Shown here piece by piece: positions 22,140-30,546 of a DNA stretch of 64,000 nucleotides. This DNA comes from Nocardioides luteus (GTDB lineage Bacteria > Actinomycetota > Actinomycetes > Propionibacteriales > Nocardioidaceae), in contig NZ_JZDQ02000017.1 of assembly GCF_000960475.2 (NCBI RefSeq), positions 57,486 to 121,485 on the forward strand. Direction: 5' to 3'. The translations under genes and the position numbers were made by a program. Position 1 is the first letter of the stretch. Every line of letters starts with the position of its first letter. Under the pieces are notes generated by a model, which worked only from the letters and a program-made list of their open reading frames with translations, was not told the DNA's origin and made no database searches.

Positions 22140-23224
22140 CTGTCGGTCTCCTCGGTGTTGCTTGACGGGCACTTCGTGGGCTTGTCGGGTGTTTCAGTGC
22201 CCGTCAAGCCCTGGAATCCCCGGTCGACCGGGGATCCCAGGAACCGGCGCGGATCCACCACGGCCTCCACCGCCCCGGTCTCGATGTGATCGGCGACCAG
22301 CCGCGCGATGAGCGGCGCGAGCAGGACCCCGTTGCGGTAGGCGCCGGCGGCCAGCACGACCCCCGGCTCGTCGGTCGGCCCGACCAGCGGGAGGTTGTCG
22401 GCGGTGCCGGGCCGGTCCCGCGAGGTCACCTCCACCACGCCGGCCCGGTCGAGCGCCGGCACCACTCGCCGGGCGGCGTCGAGCAGCCGCCAGGCGCCCT
22501 CGACGGTCGGCAGCAGGGGGCCGTCGCGCTCCTCCGAGGTTGCCCCGATGACCACCTCGTCGCTGTCGGTCCGCGGCACCACGTAGACCTGCTCGCCGTG
22601 CACCCACGCCCGCACGGTCCGCTCCACCCGCTCCTGCGTCCGCACCCGCACCACGTCGCCGCGGACCGGGCGGATGAGGGAGGAGTACGGAGCGGGGAGG
22701 TGCGCCCCCGTGGCGACGACGGTCACGTCGGCGACCGCGTCGGCCTCGGCCACCGTGGGCACCCGCGCGAGCAGCGCCGCGACGACCGCGCGCGGGTCGA
22801 CCGAGTGGTCCTCGGCGAGGAAGGCCCCACCGGCGACGCGACCGAGTCCGGGTTCGTAGCCGAGCAGCTCCCTCCGCCCCAGCCGTTCGTAGGAGACCCC
22901 GGCGAGGTCGAGCACCGCGAGCTGGCGCTCGACCTGCTGGACGTCGCCGGCGTCGGCGCCGACGAGCAGGGTCCCGCGGGTGTGCACGGGCACCCCGAGT
23001 CGCCCCGCGAACTCCGGCCACAGCGCCAGCGACGACAGGCACAGCCGGGTCAGGTCCTCCTCGCCGTACCAGGCCTCGCCAGCCGGGCTGAGCATGCCGG
23101 CCGCGGCGTACGACGCCCCCGAGCCCGGGGCCGGATCGACCACCGTGACGTCGTGTCCGCGACGGATCAGCTCGTCGGCCACGGACAGCCCGACGATCCC
23201 GGCACCGAGGATCCGCGCCCGCAT
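22136..23224 (-). CDS. thiO: Glycine oxidase
   Basis: 362 residues, FAD-dependent DAO family. Rossmann motif [17 protein letters not shown] at 7-23, FAD-contact stretch [14 protein letters not shown], and the late [12 protein letters not shown]. Oxidises glycine to the imine used by ThiG. The last roughly 35 residues (after VDPRRFLG) are Pro/Thr/Ser/Glu-rich, unlike the family, and encoded by two strong palindromes. The stop overlaps thiS as ATGA; the start overlaps the thiE stop by 1 nt (TGATG). Confidence 0.95.
22161..22240. repeat. Two strong palindromes in the 3-prime coding end of thiO
   Basis: CTTGACGGGCAC (22161-22172) pairs perfectly with GTGCCCGTCAAG (22197-22208). Next to it 22211-22240 is a 30-bp palindrome with one mismatched pair and a perfect 20-bp core centred on GGTCGACC. 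Both would fold in the mRNA just upstream of the thiS Shine-Dalgarno sequence (22148-22153). Confidence 0.85.
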
Positions 23225-23829
23225 CAGCCGACCGCTTTCACGAGCTCCTTCGCGGCTTGAAGTGGATCGGGTTGTCGCCAGAGCCCGCCGATCACGGCGA
23301 CCCCGTGGGCGCCGGCGGTACGCACCGGCCCGGCAGACTGCGCCGAGATCCCGCCGATCGCGATCAGCGGGAGCACCCCGGCGGCGTCCGCGACGGCGGC
23401 GACGCCCAGCGGAGAGGGAAGCCCGGCCTTGGACGTGGTCGCGAAGACCGGGCCGAACCCGGCGTAGTCCGCACCCGCGCCGGCGGCCGCCTCGACCGCG
23501 GCCCGGTCCCGGCAGGTCGCGCCGATGACCAGCCCCGGAGCGACCGCGTCGGCGATCCTCCTGGCCTCGGCCACCGGCAGGTCGGAGGCACCCAGGTGGA
23601 CCCCGTGCGCCCCGGCCGCGAGCGCCACGTCGAGCCGGTCGTCGACGACCACGCACGCGTCGTACGTCCCGACCTGCTCGATCACGGTCGCCGTCAGCGC
23701 GAGCAGCTCACGGGTGGTCGCGGTCTTGTCGCGCACCTGGAAGCCGGTGACACCGAGCTCCGCGAAGGCGGGCAGCAGCGCGAGGTCGTCGCGTGCGGAG
23801 ACCAGGCAGAAAATACGTGGAAGAAGCAC
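23224..23829 (-). CDS. thiE: Thiamine phosphate synthase
   Basis: 201 residues from GTG 23829 (TTG 23835 would add two). TIM-barrel that joins HMP-PP and thiazole phosphate to thiamine phosphate. QVRDK substrate-binding motif at about 31-35, GATCRDRAAVEAAAGAGADY, GFGPVFATTSKAG, IGGISAQSAG. First gene of the thi operon; its Shine-Dalgarno (GAAGGAAG) lies in the 3-prime strand of the TPP riboswitch, 9 nt before the GTG. Confidence 0.95.
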   Translation of the reverse strand: MLLPRIFCLVSARDDLALLPAFAELGVTGFQVRDKTATTRELLALTATVIEQVGTYDACVVVDDRLDVALAAGAHGVHLGASDLPVAEARRIADAVAPGLVIGATCRDRAAVEAAAGAGADYAGFGPVFATTSKAGLPSPLGVAAVADAAGVLPLIAIGGISAQSAGPVRTAGAHGVAVIGGLWRQPDPLQAAKELVKAVG

Positions 23830-23839
23830 AACCAATCAC

Positions 23840-23930
23840 TTCCTTCGCCGGCATGATCCGGATCAGGTGTAACGGTCGGAGCGGCTCCAGCTCCCTCTCA
23901 GCCCGCTGCCGCGGACTCCCGTGTGGACGT
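23840..23930 (-). promoter_or_regulatory. TPP riboswitch (THI element) of the thiamine operon
   Basis: Read on the minus strand the region contains ACGGGAGTCC, the CTGAGAGGG box (HMP-binding arm) and CACCTGATCCGGATCATGCC followed by GGCGAAGGAAG, the conserved order of the thiamine pyrophosphate aptamer. The thiE Shine-Dalgarno overlaps the 3-prime end of the aptamer, so ligand binding probably blocks ribosome access rather than only causing termination. All seven downstream genes are coupled and would follow. Confidence 0.93.
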
Positions 23931-23992
23931 CTCCGACCATAGCGCGCACCCCCGAGAGCGCGCAGCCCGAGGGCCCGCACAACGGGATACCG

Positions 23993-25627
23993 CTAGTAGG
24001 TCGAGATCCGCAGCGCCCGCATCTTGGCGTACAGCGTCGTGCGGGAGATGCCGAGCTCGCGGGCGACCGCGGCCTTGTTGCCGTCGTGCTTGATCAGCCC
24101 GTGCAGGATGACGTCGCGCTCGGCCTGGTCGAGCGGTCGTACGACCACCCGCGGCCCCGGCACCGATCCCAGCTTCGGCGGCAGGTCGGCGGCGACGATG
24201 GCGCCGAACCGGCGCCGCGCGGCAGCATGGCCGAGCACCGCCCGCAGCTCGCGTACGTTGCCCGGCCAGCGGTGCTCGACCAGCATCCGCTCGACGCCCG
24301 GGGTGAGGAAGACATCCGGGTTGATCGCGGAGAGCAGCTCGCGGGCCAGCCCGGGGATCTCGTCGCGCCGCGCCGCCAGCGGCAGCTTCTCCTCGACGCG
24401 GGAGGCCAGCGCGGCCACCGCTGCGGTGTGCTCGGAGAGCTCGGTCAACGGCGCCGAGACCATCACCACGTGGGCCCGGTCCGGGCGATCCAGTGCCTCC
24501 GCGACGACCCCGAGCAGCGCGTCGGAGAGCAGCTCGAGGCCGTCGATGACGACCGTGCCCACCCCGGCGGCCATCCGCCGGCGGAACTGCTTGGCCCAGT
24601 TGCCGTCGCCCTCGAGCACGGTGGTGGCGCCGGTGAGCAGGGTGATCGGCGCCGAGGGCGCGAGCTCCCGGGCCAGCGACGTACGCCCCGACCCCGGTGG
24701 CCCCGCCACCAGGATCGTCCCCGGCTCGCGCACAGACTCGGAGAGCGCGCTGACCGAGAGTCCGCGACGTGGCTCGCGGGGCTCGATGCGTACCAGCGCG
24801 GCCAGCCGACGGGTGTCGAGCACCTCGGCGTGCACGTGCACGGACTCCCCCGACTCCAGGCTCATGTCCATGACCGTCTCCCCCGGCAGGTGTACGTCCT
24901 GGAGCAGGATCCGCAGCACCGCGATGTCCGCCGCGGTCAGGGTGTCCTGGGCCGTCTGGTTGGCCACGGTCAGGTTCTCCCCGACCGCGACCAGCGCACC
25001 CCGGCAGGCCACCACGGACTCGTGGAAGGCCAGCAGCAGCTGCTTGTCGGTGGTGCGGCTGCCGTCCTGGAGCCGCCGCTGGATGTCTGTCACCGCACGC
25101 TGCACCACCGGCCGCAGGAGCGGGTTGGCGTCGCTGGCCAGGGAGGAGATGTCGAGGACCCCCTCGATCCGGTGGGTCACCGGATGCCGGATCGGCATCC
25201 CGAAACAGCTGAAGTCACGCAGCATCTCGGCGAAGTGCTCGGCGCCGTGCACCTGCACCGGGAGCCGGGTCTCCAGGGCGGTGCCGGGCGCGTTCGTGCC
25301 GACGCGCTCCTCGAGCAGGCTGGCGCCCAGGTCCACCCCGAGGCCGTCGAACGCCCTCGCCACCTGCGCCTGGCCGCACCAGCGGTGCACGATCCGGCAG
25401 TCCCGGTCGACCAGCAGCGTGGCGTACGTCGTGCCGTCGAGGTTCTCGGCCAGGTCCTTCAGGACCGGGCCGGCCGCCTCGTACAGGGATCCGTGGGGGT
25501 CGATGTCGACCGGCGCGAGCGAGCCATGGGCGCGCACCGGGTCGACCCCGGCGAGCCGGGAGCGATGCCACGACGCGGCGATCCGATCCGGCGCTGACGG
25601 TTCCGGTGATGACGTCGAGGTCGGCAC
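23993..25627 (-). CDS. AcoR-like GAF/AAA/Fis-HTH transcriptional regulator
   Basis: 544 residues from GTG 25627 (GGGGGG 5 nt upstream; GTG 25654 would add nine). N-terminal GAF-type sensor (about 45-210), a degenerate AAA+ module with P-loop GPPGSGRTSL and the HRWPGNVREL box, and a C-terminal Fis-type HTH (HDGNKAAVARELGISRTTLYAKMRAL). The GAFTGA loop needed for sigma-54 contact is not present, which fits actinobacteria lacking sigma-54. Divergent from an alcohol dehydrogenase, with two palindromes between them; such regulators usually activate the adjacent alcohol or ketone catabolic genes. Confidence 0.85.
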   Translation of the reverse strand: MPTSTSSPEPSAPDRIAASWHRSRLAGVDPVRAHGSLAPVDIDPHGSLYEAAGPVLKDLAENLDGTTYATLLVDRDCRIVHRWCGQAQVARAFDGLGVDLGASLLEERVGTNAPGTALETRLPVQVHGAEHFAEMLRDFSCFGMPIRHPVTHRIEGVLDISSLASDANPLLRPVVQRAVTDIQRRLQDGSRTTDKQLLLAFHESVVACRGALVAVGENLTVANQTAQDTLTAADIAVLRILLQDVHLPGETVMDMSLESGESVHVHAEVLDTRRLAALVRIEPREPRRGLSVSALSESVREPGTILVAGPPGSGRTSLARELAPSAPITLLTGATTVLEGDGNWAKQFRRRMAAGVGTVVIDGLELLSDALLGVVAEALDRPDRAHVVMVSAPLTELSEHTAAVAALASRVEEKLPLAARRDEIPGLARELLSAINPDVFLTPGVERMLVEHRWPGNVRELRAVLGHAAARRRFGAIVAADLPPKLGSVPGPRVVVRPLDQAERDVILHGLIKHDGNKAAVARELGISRTTLYAKMRALRISTY

Positions 25628-25644
25628 AGCATCCCCCCATCGAA

Positions 25645-25660
25645 TGTGGCTCACGTCACA
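25645..25660. promoter_or_regulatory. CRP/GlxR-like palindrome
   Basis: TGTGGCTCACGTCACA differs at one position from the TGTGA-N6-TCACA consensus of CRP/GlxR proteins. It overlaps the upstream start option of the AcoR-like gene and precedes the adh promoter. Confidence 0.5.
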
Positions 25661-25692
25661 TTAGCCCGGTGGTGTGGGCCCCGAAAGGGAAC

Positions 25693-25709
25693 TGTTCAGG
25701 TTCTGAACA
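25693..25709. promoter_or_regulatory. Perfect 17-bp palindrome, candidate site of the AcoR-like regulator
   Basis: TGTTCAG-GTT-CTGAACA is a perfect inverted repeat about 73 bp upstream of the adh start. The TGT-N11-ACA layout is like enhancer sites of Fis-HTH activators. Confidence 0.6.
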
Positions 25710-25781
25710 CCCGACCGCGCGCTGCGCTGCGACCGTGGCAAGGATCCCCCGCTCCCATCCCCGCGACACAAGGAGTCAGCC

Positions 25782-26897
25782 ATGAAGACCAAGGCCGCAG
25801 TCGTCTACGAAACCGGCAAGCCGATCGTCATCGAGGAGCTCGACCTCGACAAGCCCCAGGCGGGCGAGGTGCTGATCCGCTACACGCATGCCGGGCTGTG
25901 CCACTCCGACGTGCACATCGCCCACGGCGACCTCGAGGCCCGGCTCCCGATGGTGCTCGGCCACGAGGGCGCCGGCGTCATCGAGGAGGTCGGTCCCGGC
26001 GTCACGCGGGTCAAGCCGGGTGACCGGGTGGTGTGCTCCTTCATCCCCAACTGCGGCACCTGCCGCTACTGCTCCACCGGCCGGCAGTCGATCTGCGACA
26101 TGGGCGCGACCATCCTGGAGGGCTACCTGCCGGGTGAGCGGTTCCCGATCACCGGTCCCGCCGGCCAGTACGGCGCGATGTGCATGCTCGGCACCTTCAG
26201 CCAGTACGGCGTCATCCACCAGAACTCGGTGGTCAAGGTCGACGACGACCTCTCGCTCGAGTCGGCCGTGCTGGTCGGCTGCGGTGTTCCCACCGGCTTC
26301 GGCTCCGCGGTCAACACCGCCGCGGTCAAGGCGGGCGACACCGTCGTCGTCTACGGCATCGGCGGGATCGGCATCAACGCGGTCCAGGGCGCGCGGCTCG
26401 CCGGCGCCAAGTACGTCGTCGCCGTCGACCCGCTGGAGAACAAGCGCGAGGCCGCGCTCCAGCTCGGCGCCACGCACGCCTTCGCCGACGCCGGCTCCGC
26501 GCTGGCCGAGGTCACCAACCTGACCCGCGGCCAGCTCGCCGACTCCGCCATCCTCACCCAGGGCCTGGTCACGGCCGAGAACGTCACCGACGGCTTCGAC
26601 GTGATCGGCAAGGGCGGCGTGCTGGTCCTGACCGGTCTCAACAAGCTCACCGAGCCGACGATCCAGCTCTCCGGTGCGGTGACCACGCTGTTCCGCAAGA
26701 CGATCAAGGGCAGCCTGTTCGGCGACTGCAACCCGACGTACGACATCCCGCGGATCCTCGGCCTCTACCAGAAGGGCGACATCAAGCTCGACGAGCTGAT
26801 CACCCGCACCTACACGCTCGAGCAGGTCAACGAGGGCTACGACGACCTTCTCAACGGCGCCAACATCCGCGGCGTGGTCGTCCACGACCACTCCTGA
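25782..26897 (+). CDS. NDMA-dependent-type zinc alcohol dehydrogenase
   Basis: 371 residues, medium-chain dehydrogenase. Catalytic zinc site Cys40, His61-Glu62 and Cys167 (VGCGVPTGFG); structural zinc Cys91, Cys94, Cys97, Cys105; Rossmann GIGGIGINA. The sequence style (GDLEARLPMVLGHEGAGVIEEVGPGV, FIPNCGTCRYCSTG, HDHS end) matches the mycofactocin-associated, NDMA-dependent alcohol dehydrogenases of actinobacteria, which keep NAD bound and need an external carrier. Good AAGGAG 8 nt upstream. Oxidises primary alcohols; exact substrate unknown. Likely controlled by the divergent AcoR-like protein. Confidence 0.92.
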   Translation: MKTKAAVVYETGKPIVIEELDLDKPQAGEVLIRYTHAGLCHSDVHIAHGDLEARLPMVLGHEGAGVIEEVGPGVTRVKPGDRVVCSFIPNCGTCRYCSTGRQSICDMGATILEGYLPGERFPITGPAGQYGAMCMLGTFSQYGVIHQNSVVKVDDDLSLESAVLVGCGVPTGFGSAVNTAAVKAGDTVVVYGIGGIGINAVQGARLAGAKYVVAVDPLENKREAALQLGATHAFADAGSALAEVTNLTRGQLADSAILTQGLVTAENVTDGFDVIGKGGVLVLTGLNKLTEPTIQLSGAVTTLFRKTIKGSLFGDCNPTYDIPRILGLYQKGDIKLDELITRTYTLEQVNEGYDDLLNGANIRGVVVHDHS

Positions 26898-26958
26898 GGA
26901 TGTCGTGGCCCTCGGTCTCGGCGCCGGAGCCGACGCCGGGACCGGGGCCGTGGCGGCG

Positions 26959-26964
26959 TACGAT
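26959..26964 (+). promoter_or_regulatory. -10 box of the class I fumarase gene (leaderless)
   Basis: TACGAT followed by 8 nt and the GTG at 26973; no Shine-Dalgarno. Confidence 0.55.
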
Positions 26965-26972
26965 TCTCTTCC

Positions 26973-28661
26973 GTGGCTGACGTTGAGTTCCGGTACTCCG
27001 ACCTCCTCCCGACCGGTAAGGACGACACTCCTTACCGGCTGATCACCAGCGAGGGGGTGGAAGAGATCGAGGTCGACGGGCGCAAGTTCCTCAAGGTCGA
27101 CCCCGAGGCGATCCGCCTGCTGACCGCCGAGGCGATGAAGGACATCAACCAGTACCTGCGCCCGGCTCACCTGCGCCAGCTCCGGAAGATCATCGACGAC
27201 CCCGAGGCGTCCGGCAACGACCGCTTCGTCGCGCTCGACCTGCTCAAGAACGTCAACATCTCCGCCGGCGGGATCCTGCCGATGTGCCAGGACACCGGCA
27301 CCGCGATCGTGATGGGCAAGAAGTCCGAGGGCGTGCTGACCGGCTCCGACGACGCCGAGACGGTCTCGCGGGGTGTCTTCGACGCCTACACCAAGCTCAA
27401 CCTCCGCTACTCCCAGCTGGCCCCGCTGACCACGTACGAGGAGAAGAACACCGGCTCCAACCTGCCCGCGCAGGTCGAGATCTACTCGACCACCGAGGGT
27501 GAGAACGGCCCGGAGTACAAGTTCCTCTTCATGGCCAAGGGCGGCGGCAGCGCCAACAAGTCGTTCCTGTTCCAGGAGACCAAGGCGATCCTCAACCCCG
27601 ACCGGATCCTGACCTTCCTCGACGAGAAGATCCGCTCGCTCGGCACCGCCGCCTGCCCGCCGTACCACCTCGCCGTCGTCATCGGCGGGACGTCCGCGGA
27701 GTTCGCGCTGAAGACCGCGAAGTACGCCTCGGCCCACTACCTCGACAACCTCCCGACCGAGGGCTCGATGAGCGCCCACGGCTTCCGCGACACCGAGCTG
27801 GAGGAGAAGGTCTTCGAGCTGACCCAGTCCTTCGGGATCGGGGCGCAGTTCGGCGGCAAGTACTTCTGCCATGACGTACGCGTCGTCCGCCTGCCTCGCC
27901 ATGGCGCGAGCTGTCCCGTGGCGATCGCGGTCTCCTGCTCCGCCGACCGTCAGGCGCTGGGCAAGATCACCCGCGACGGCGTGTTCCTCGAGCAGCTCGA
28001 GACCGACCCGGCGCAGTACATGCCCGACGCCGGGATGGCCGAGGAGATCTCGGCCGGCGAGGTCGTCTCGATCGATCTGAACCAGCCCATGGACAAGATC
28101 CTGGAGACGCTCTCGCAGCACCCGGTCAAGACCCGCCTCTCGCTGTCCGGCCCGATGGTCGTGGCCCGCGACATCGCGCACGCCAAGATCAAGGAGCGCC
28201 TCGACGCCGGCGAGGAGATGCCCTCCTACATGAAGGATCACCCGGTCTACTACGCCGGGCCCGCCAAGACGCCCGAGGGCATGGCGTCGGGCTCCTTCGG
28301 CCCGACGACGGCGGGACGGATGGACTCCTACGTGGAGCAGTTCCAGGCCGCCGGCGGCTCCATGGTCATGCTCGCCAAGGGCAACCGATCCAAGGTGGTG
28401 GCCGAGGCCTGCGGGACCTACGGCGGCTTCTACCTCGGCTCCATCGGCGGCCCCGCCGCCCGGCTGGCCCAGGACTGCATCAAGTCCGTCGAGGTGCTCG
28501 AGTACCCCGAGCTCGGCATGGAGGCGGTGTGGAAGATCGAGGTCGAGAACTTCCCCGCCTTCATCGTCGTCGACGGCGAGGGCAACGACTTCTTCACCGA
28601 CCCCTCCGGCACCACCACCATCCCCCTCACCGGGATCAGGGTGCGGTCGAAGGAGCGCTGA
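26973..28661 (+). CDS. Class I fumarate hydratase (iron-sulfur)
   Basis: 562 residues, full-length single-chain FumA/FumB type. Interconverts fumarate and malate in the TCA cycle with an oxygen-sensitive [4Fe-4S] cluster. First cluster cysteine Cys105 in [11 protein letters not shown]; others in KYFCHDVR and the [11 protein letters not shown] segment. C-terminal beta domain has [23 protein letters not shown] start with -10 box 8 nt before. The window also encodes the iron-free class II enzyme at 34.3 kb. Confidence 0.96.
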   Translation: MADVEFRYSDLLPTGKDDTPYRLITSEGVEEIEVDGRKFLKVDPEAIRLLTAEAMKDINQYLRPAHLRQLRKIIDDPEASGNDRFVALDLLKNVNISAGGILPMCQDTGTAIVMGKKSEGVLTGSDDAETVSRGVFDAYTKLNLRYSQLAPLTTYEEKNTGSNLPAQVEIYSTTEGENGPEYKFLFMAKGGGSANKSFLFQETKAILNPDRILTFLDEKIRSLGTAACPPYHLAVVIGGTSAEFALKTAKYASAHYLDNLPTEGSMSAHGFRDTELEEKVFELTQSFGIGAQFGGKYFCHDVRVVRLPRHGASCPVAIAVSCSADRQALGKITRDGVFLEQLETDPAQYMPDAGMAEEISAGEVVSIDLNQPMDKILETLSQHPVKTRLSLSGPMVVARDIAHAKIKERLDAGEEMPSYMKDHPVYYAGPAKTPEGMASGSFGPTTAGRMDSYVEQFQAAGGSMVMLAKGNRSKVVAEACGTYGGFYLGSIGGPAARLAQDCIKSVEVLEYPELGMEAVWKIEVENFPAFIVVDGEGNDFFTDPSGTTTIPLTGIRVRSKER

Positions 28662-28679
28662 GGCCCGGCGGGGGCGGGC

Positions 28680-28907
28680 TCAGACCTCGTTGTCGCGACG
28701 GTTCTCCGGCGGCGCCTCGCCGGGACCGGAGCCGCCCGTGTCCGGGCTGCCGGACTCGGAGTCCGGGTAGCCGGCGGTGGCGTCCGAGGGCGCGATCGGG
28801 GTGTCGCTGTCGTCCTCGTCGAGGCGCTCGGTCTCGGAGACCTGACCTTCCTCACCGGTGTATTCGGGGTCGTCGGGCCCCTCTGCTGGCAGTTGCTCGT
28901 GGCTCAT
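28680..28907 (-). CDS. Small acidic, disordered protein
   Basis: 75 residues starting MSHEQLPAEGPDDPEY. Very rich in Glu, Asp, Pro, Gly and Ser (SETERLDEDDSDTPIAPSD, GSPDTGGSGPGEAPPENRR), without hydrophobic core, so probably disordered. Family not recognised. Only 18 bp beyond the fumarase stop, convergent. A longer in-frame start at 28943 exists but looks less natural. Confidence 0.55.
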   Translation of the reverse strand: MSHEQLPAEGPDDPEYTGEEGQVSETERLDEDDSDTPIAPSDATAGYPDSESGSPDTGGSGPGEAPPENRRDNEV

Positions 28908-28946
28908 GTCTGCTGCGGTACCCAGCAACGGCCTCCACGGCACCTG

Positions 28947-29510
28947 TCAGCTGTGGCCGCCGGGTTGCCACTCCCGTCTGAGCAGCCCGAAGACCCACGA
29001 GTCCGAGACGTCGCCGTTCACGATGCAGTCCTCGCGCAGCGTCCCCTCCAGTCTGAAGCCGAGCTTCTCCAGCACGCGTCCGGACGCGGCGTTGCGGGTG
29101 TCGGCCTCCGCCTGCACCCGGTTGAGGTCCAGCGTGTCGAAGGCCCACCCCAGCAGCGCGCCGGCGGCCTCGGTCGCATAGCCCTGACCCCAGGCGGGCT
29201 TGCCGAGGCAGTAGCCGAGAGACGCGCTGCGGAACTCGGGGTTCCACGAGTTCAGCGTGCACCAGCCCAGGAAGACGGAGTCGCGCTCGATGGCCACCCG
29301 AGCCCCGCTGCCCTCCTCCGCCATCTCACGACACCTCGCGATGAACTGGTCCGCGCGGCTGCGCTCGGTCCACGGCGGTGAGTCCCAGTAGCGCAGTACG
29401 TCGGCGTCGCTCTGCAACGCGAAGAGCTCGTCGGCATCGGAGTCGGCGAACGGACGCAACCTCAGCCGCGTCGTGACCAGGGTCGGCGTGGGCAACGGCA
29501 TGCGCACCAT
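28947..29510 (-). CDS. GNAT acetyltransferase of the RimJ/RimL type
   Basis: 187 residues. LVTTRLRLRPFADSDADELF opening, acetyl-CoA loop region YCLGKPAWGQGYATEAAGALLGWAF (Q/R-x-x-G-x-A equivalent GQGYAT) and the RVQAEADTRNAASGRVLEKLGF motif all match N-acetyltransferases acting on protein or small-molecule amino groups. Target unknown. ATG 29510 or ATG 29501 may be the start. Confidence 0.88.
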   Translation of the reverse strand: MVRMPLPTPTLVTTRLRLRPFADSDADELFALQSDADVLRYWDSPPWTERSRADQFIARCREMAEEGSGARVAIERDSVFLGWCTLNSWNPEFRSASLGYCLGKPAWGQGYATEAAGALLGWAFDTLDLNRVQAEADTRNAASGRVLEKLGFRLEGTLREDCIVNGDVSDSWVFGLLRREWQPGGHS

Positions 29511-29577
29511 CGTGTCAGTCCGTCGCTGCCCGGGGCACCACGTTTTCGGCGCACCGGAGACTGTCGGTGGTCGCGCC

Positions 29578-29583
29578 CATACT
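29578..29583 (+). promoter_or_regulatory. -10 box of the DUF559-like gene (leaderless)
   Basis: CATACT, then 7 nt and the ATG at 29591; no Shine-Dalgarno. Confidence 0.45.
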
Positions 29584-29590
29584 GGCCGGC

Positions 29591-30445
29591 ATGGACGCGG
29601 TCGAGGCGCTGGAGCAGCTGGGCGGGATCGCCTGCGCTGCGGACATCGTCACGCTCTCCAGCCGCCGACGTCTCCGCACCGCTGTGTCGAGCAGGGCGAT
29701 CATCCACGTCGATCGCGACCGCTACGCCCTGCCCGTGACCGACCTCGGTCGCCGCCTCGCGGTGGCGCACAACCTCCATCTCACCCATCTCAGCGCGGCG
29801 CTCCATCACGGCTGGGAGGTCCGTACGTCTCCCAGCGTCCCGCACCTCCTCCTACCGAGCGGACAGGAGCGACCCACGAGCAAGGCTCGGTTCTGGACGT
29901 ACGACGCCCGGCGCGAGGAGCTGGACGGCTGGGCCACCGGGCCGTTGCTGACCGTGATGCTGTGCGCACGTGATCTGCCGTTCGCCTCTGCACTGACCGT
30001 CGCCGACTCGGCACTGCGCCACGGCTCTGTGACGCATGAGCAGCTCGTCACGGCCAGCCATACCTGGCGTGGCGGCCACAGGGCGCAGGTCGAGAAGGTC
30101 GCCGCCCACGCCAACGGCTCGGCCGTCAACGCCTTCGAGTCCGGACTGCGCGCGATCACCGCTTCGGCGGGCTACGAGTTCATCCCGCAGTTCGAGGTGC
30201 GCGTCGGCGCGCTGACGGTGCATCCCGATCTCGTCGACCCGATCCACGGCATCATCCTCGAGGCCGACTCCGGGGGCTTCCACGCCGACAGAGAGGCGCA
30301 CGACCGCGACTGTCAGCGCTACACGATGCTCGCCGCCGACGACTGGATCGTGCTGCGGTTCACCTACGACCAGGTCATGTTCCAGCCCGAGTACGTGGTG
30401 AGGTGCATCGAGATGGCACTTTCACAGCCGGCTGCTGCAGCGTGA
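29591..30445 (+). CDS. DUF559/Vsr-like nuclease-fold protein with winged-helix N-terminus
   Basis: 284 residues. N-terminal part resembles AbiEi-type antitoxin winged helices (MDAVEALEQLGGIACAADIV, then HVDRDRYALP), common in actinobacterial proteins of this kind. The C-terminal part has a PD-(D/E)xK/DUF559-like pattern: FIPQFEVRVGALTVHPDLVDP, ILEADSGGFH, then DRDCQRYTMLAADDWIVLRFTYDQVM. A DNA-related or defence-linked role is suggested but unproven. Single gene, no toxin partner next to it. Confidence 0.7.
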   Translation: MDAVEALEQLGGIACAADIVTLSSRRRLRTAVSSRAIIHVDRDRYALPVTDLGRRLAVAHNLHLTHLSAALHHGWEVRTSPSVPHLLLPSGQERPTSKARFWTYDARREELDGWATGPLLTVMLCARDLPFASALTVADSALRHGSVTHEQLVTASHTWRGGHRAQVEKVAAHANGSAVNAFESGLRAITASAGYEFIPQFEVRVGALTVHPDLVDPIHGIILEADSGGFHADREAHDRDCQRYTMLAADDWIVLRFTYDQVMFQPEYVVRCIEMALSQPAAAA

Positions 30446-30457
30446 GCGCGGTCGCCC

Positions 30458-30535
30458 GGCCACAAGAGCCCTCACAAGGCCGTGCGACACGCCGGTGGAC
30501 GGCGTGTCGCGGCTGAATCGGCTCTCCTTGTGGCC
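30458..30535. terminator. Compound hairpin between convergent genes
   Basis: Outer arms GGCCACAAGAGCC (30458-30470) and 30520-30535 (rc GGCCACAAGGAGAGCC) pair with a small bulge; an inner perfect 9-bp stem CGACACGCC / GGCGTGTCG lies at 30485-30509. Sits between the DUF559-like gene and the band-7 gene, so it can serve both. Confidence 0.6.
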
Positions 30536-30546
30536 GCATCCCCGCC

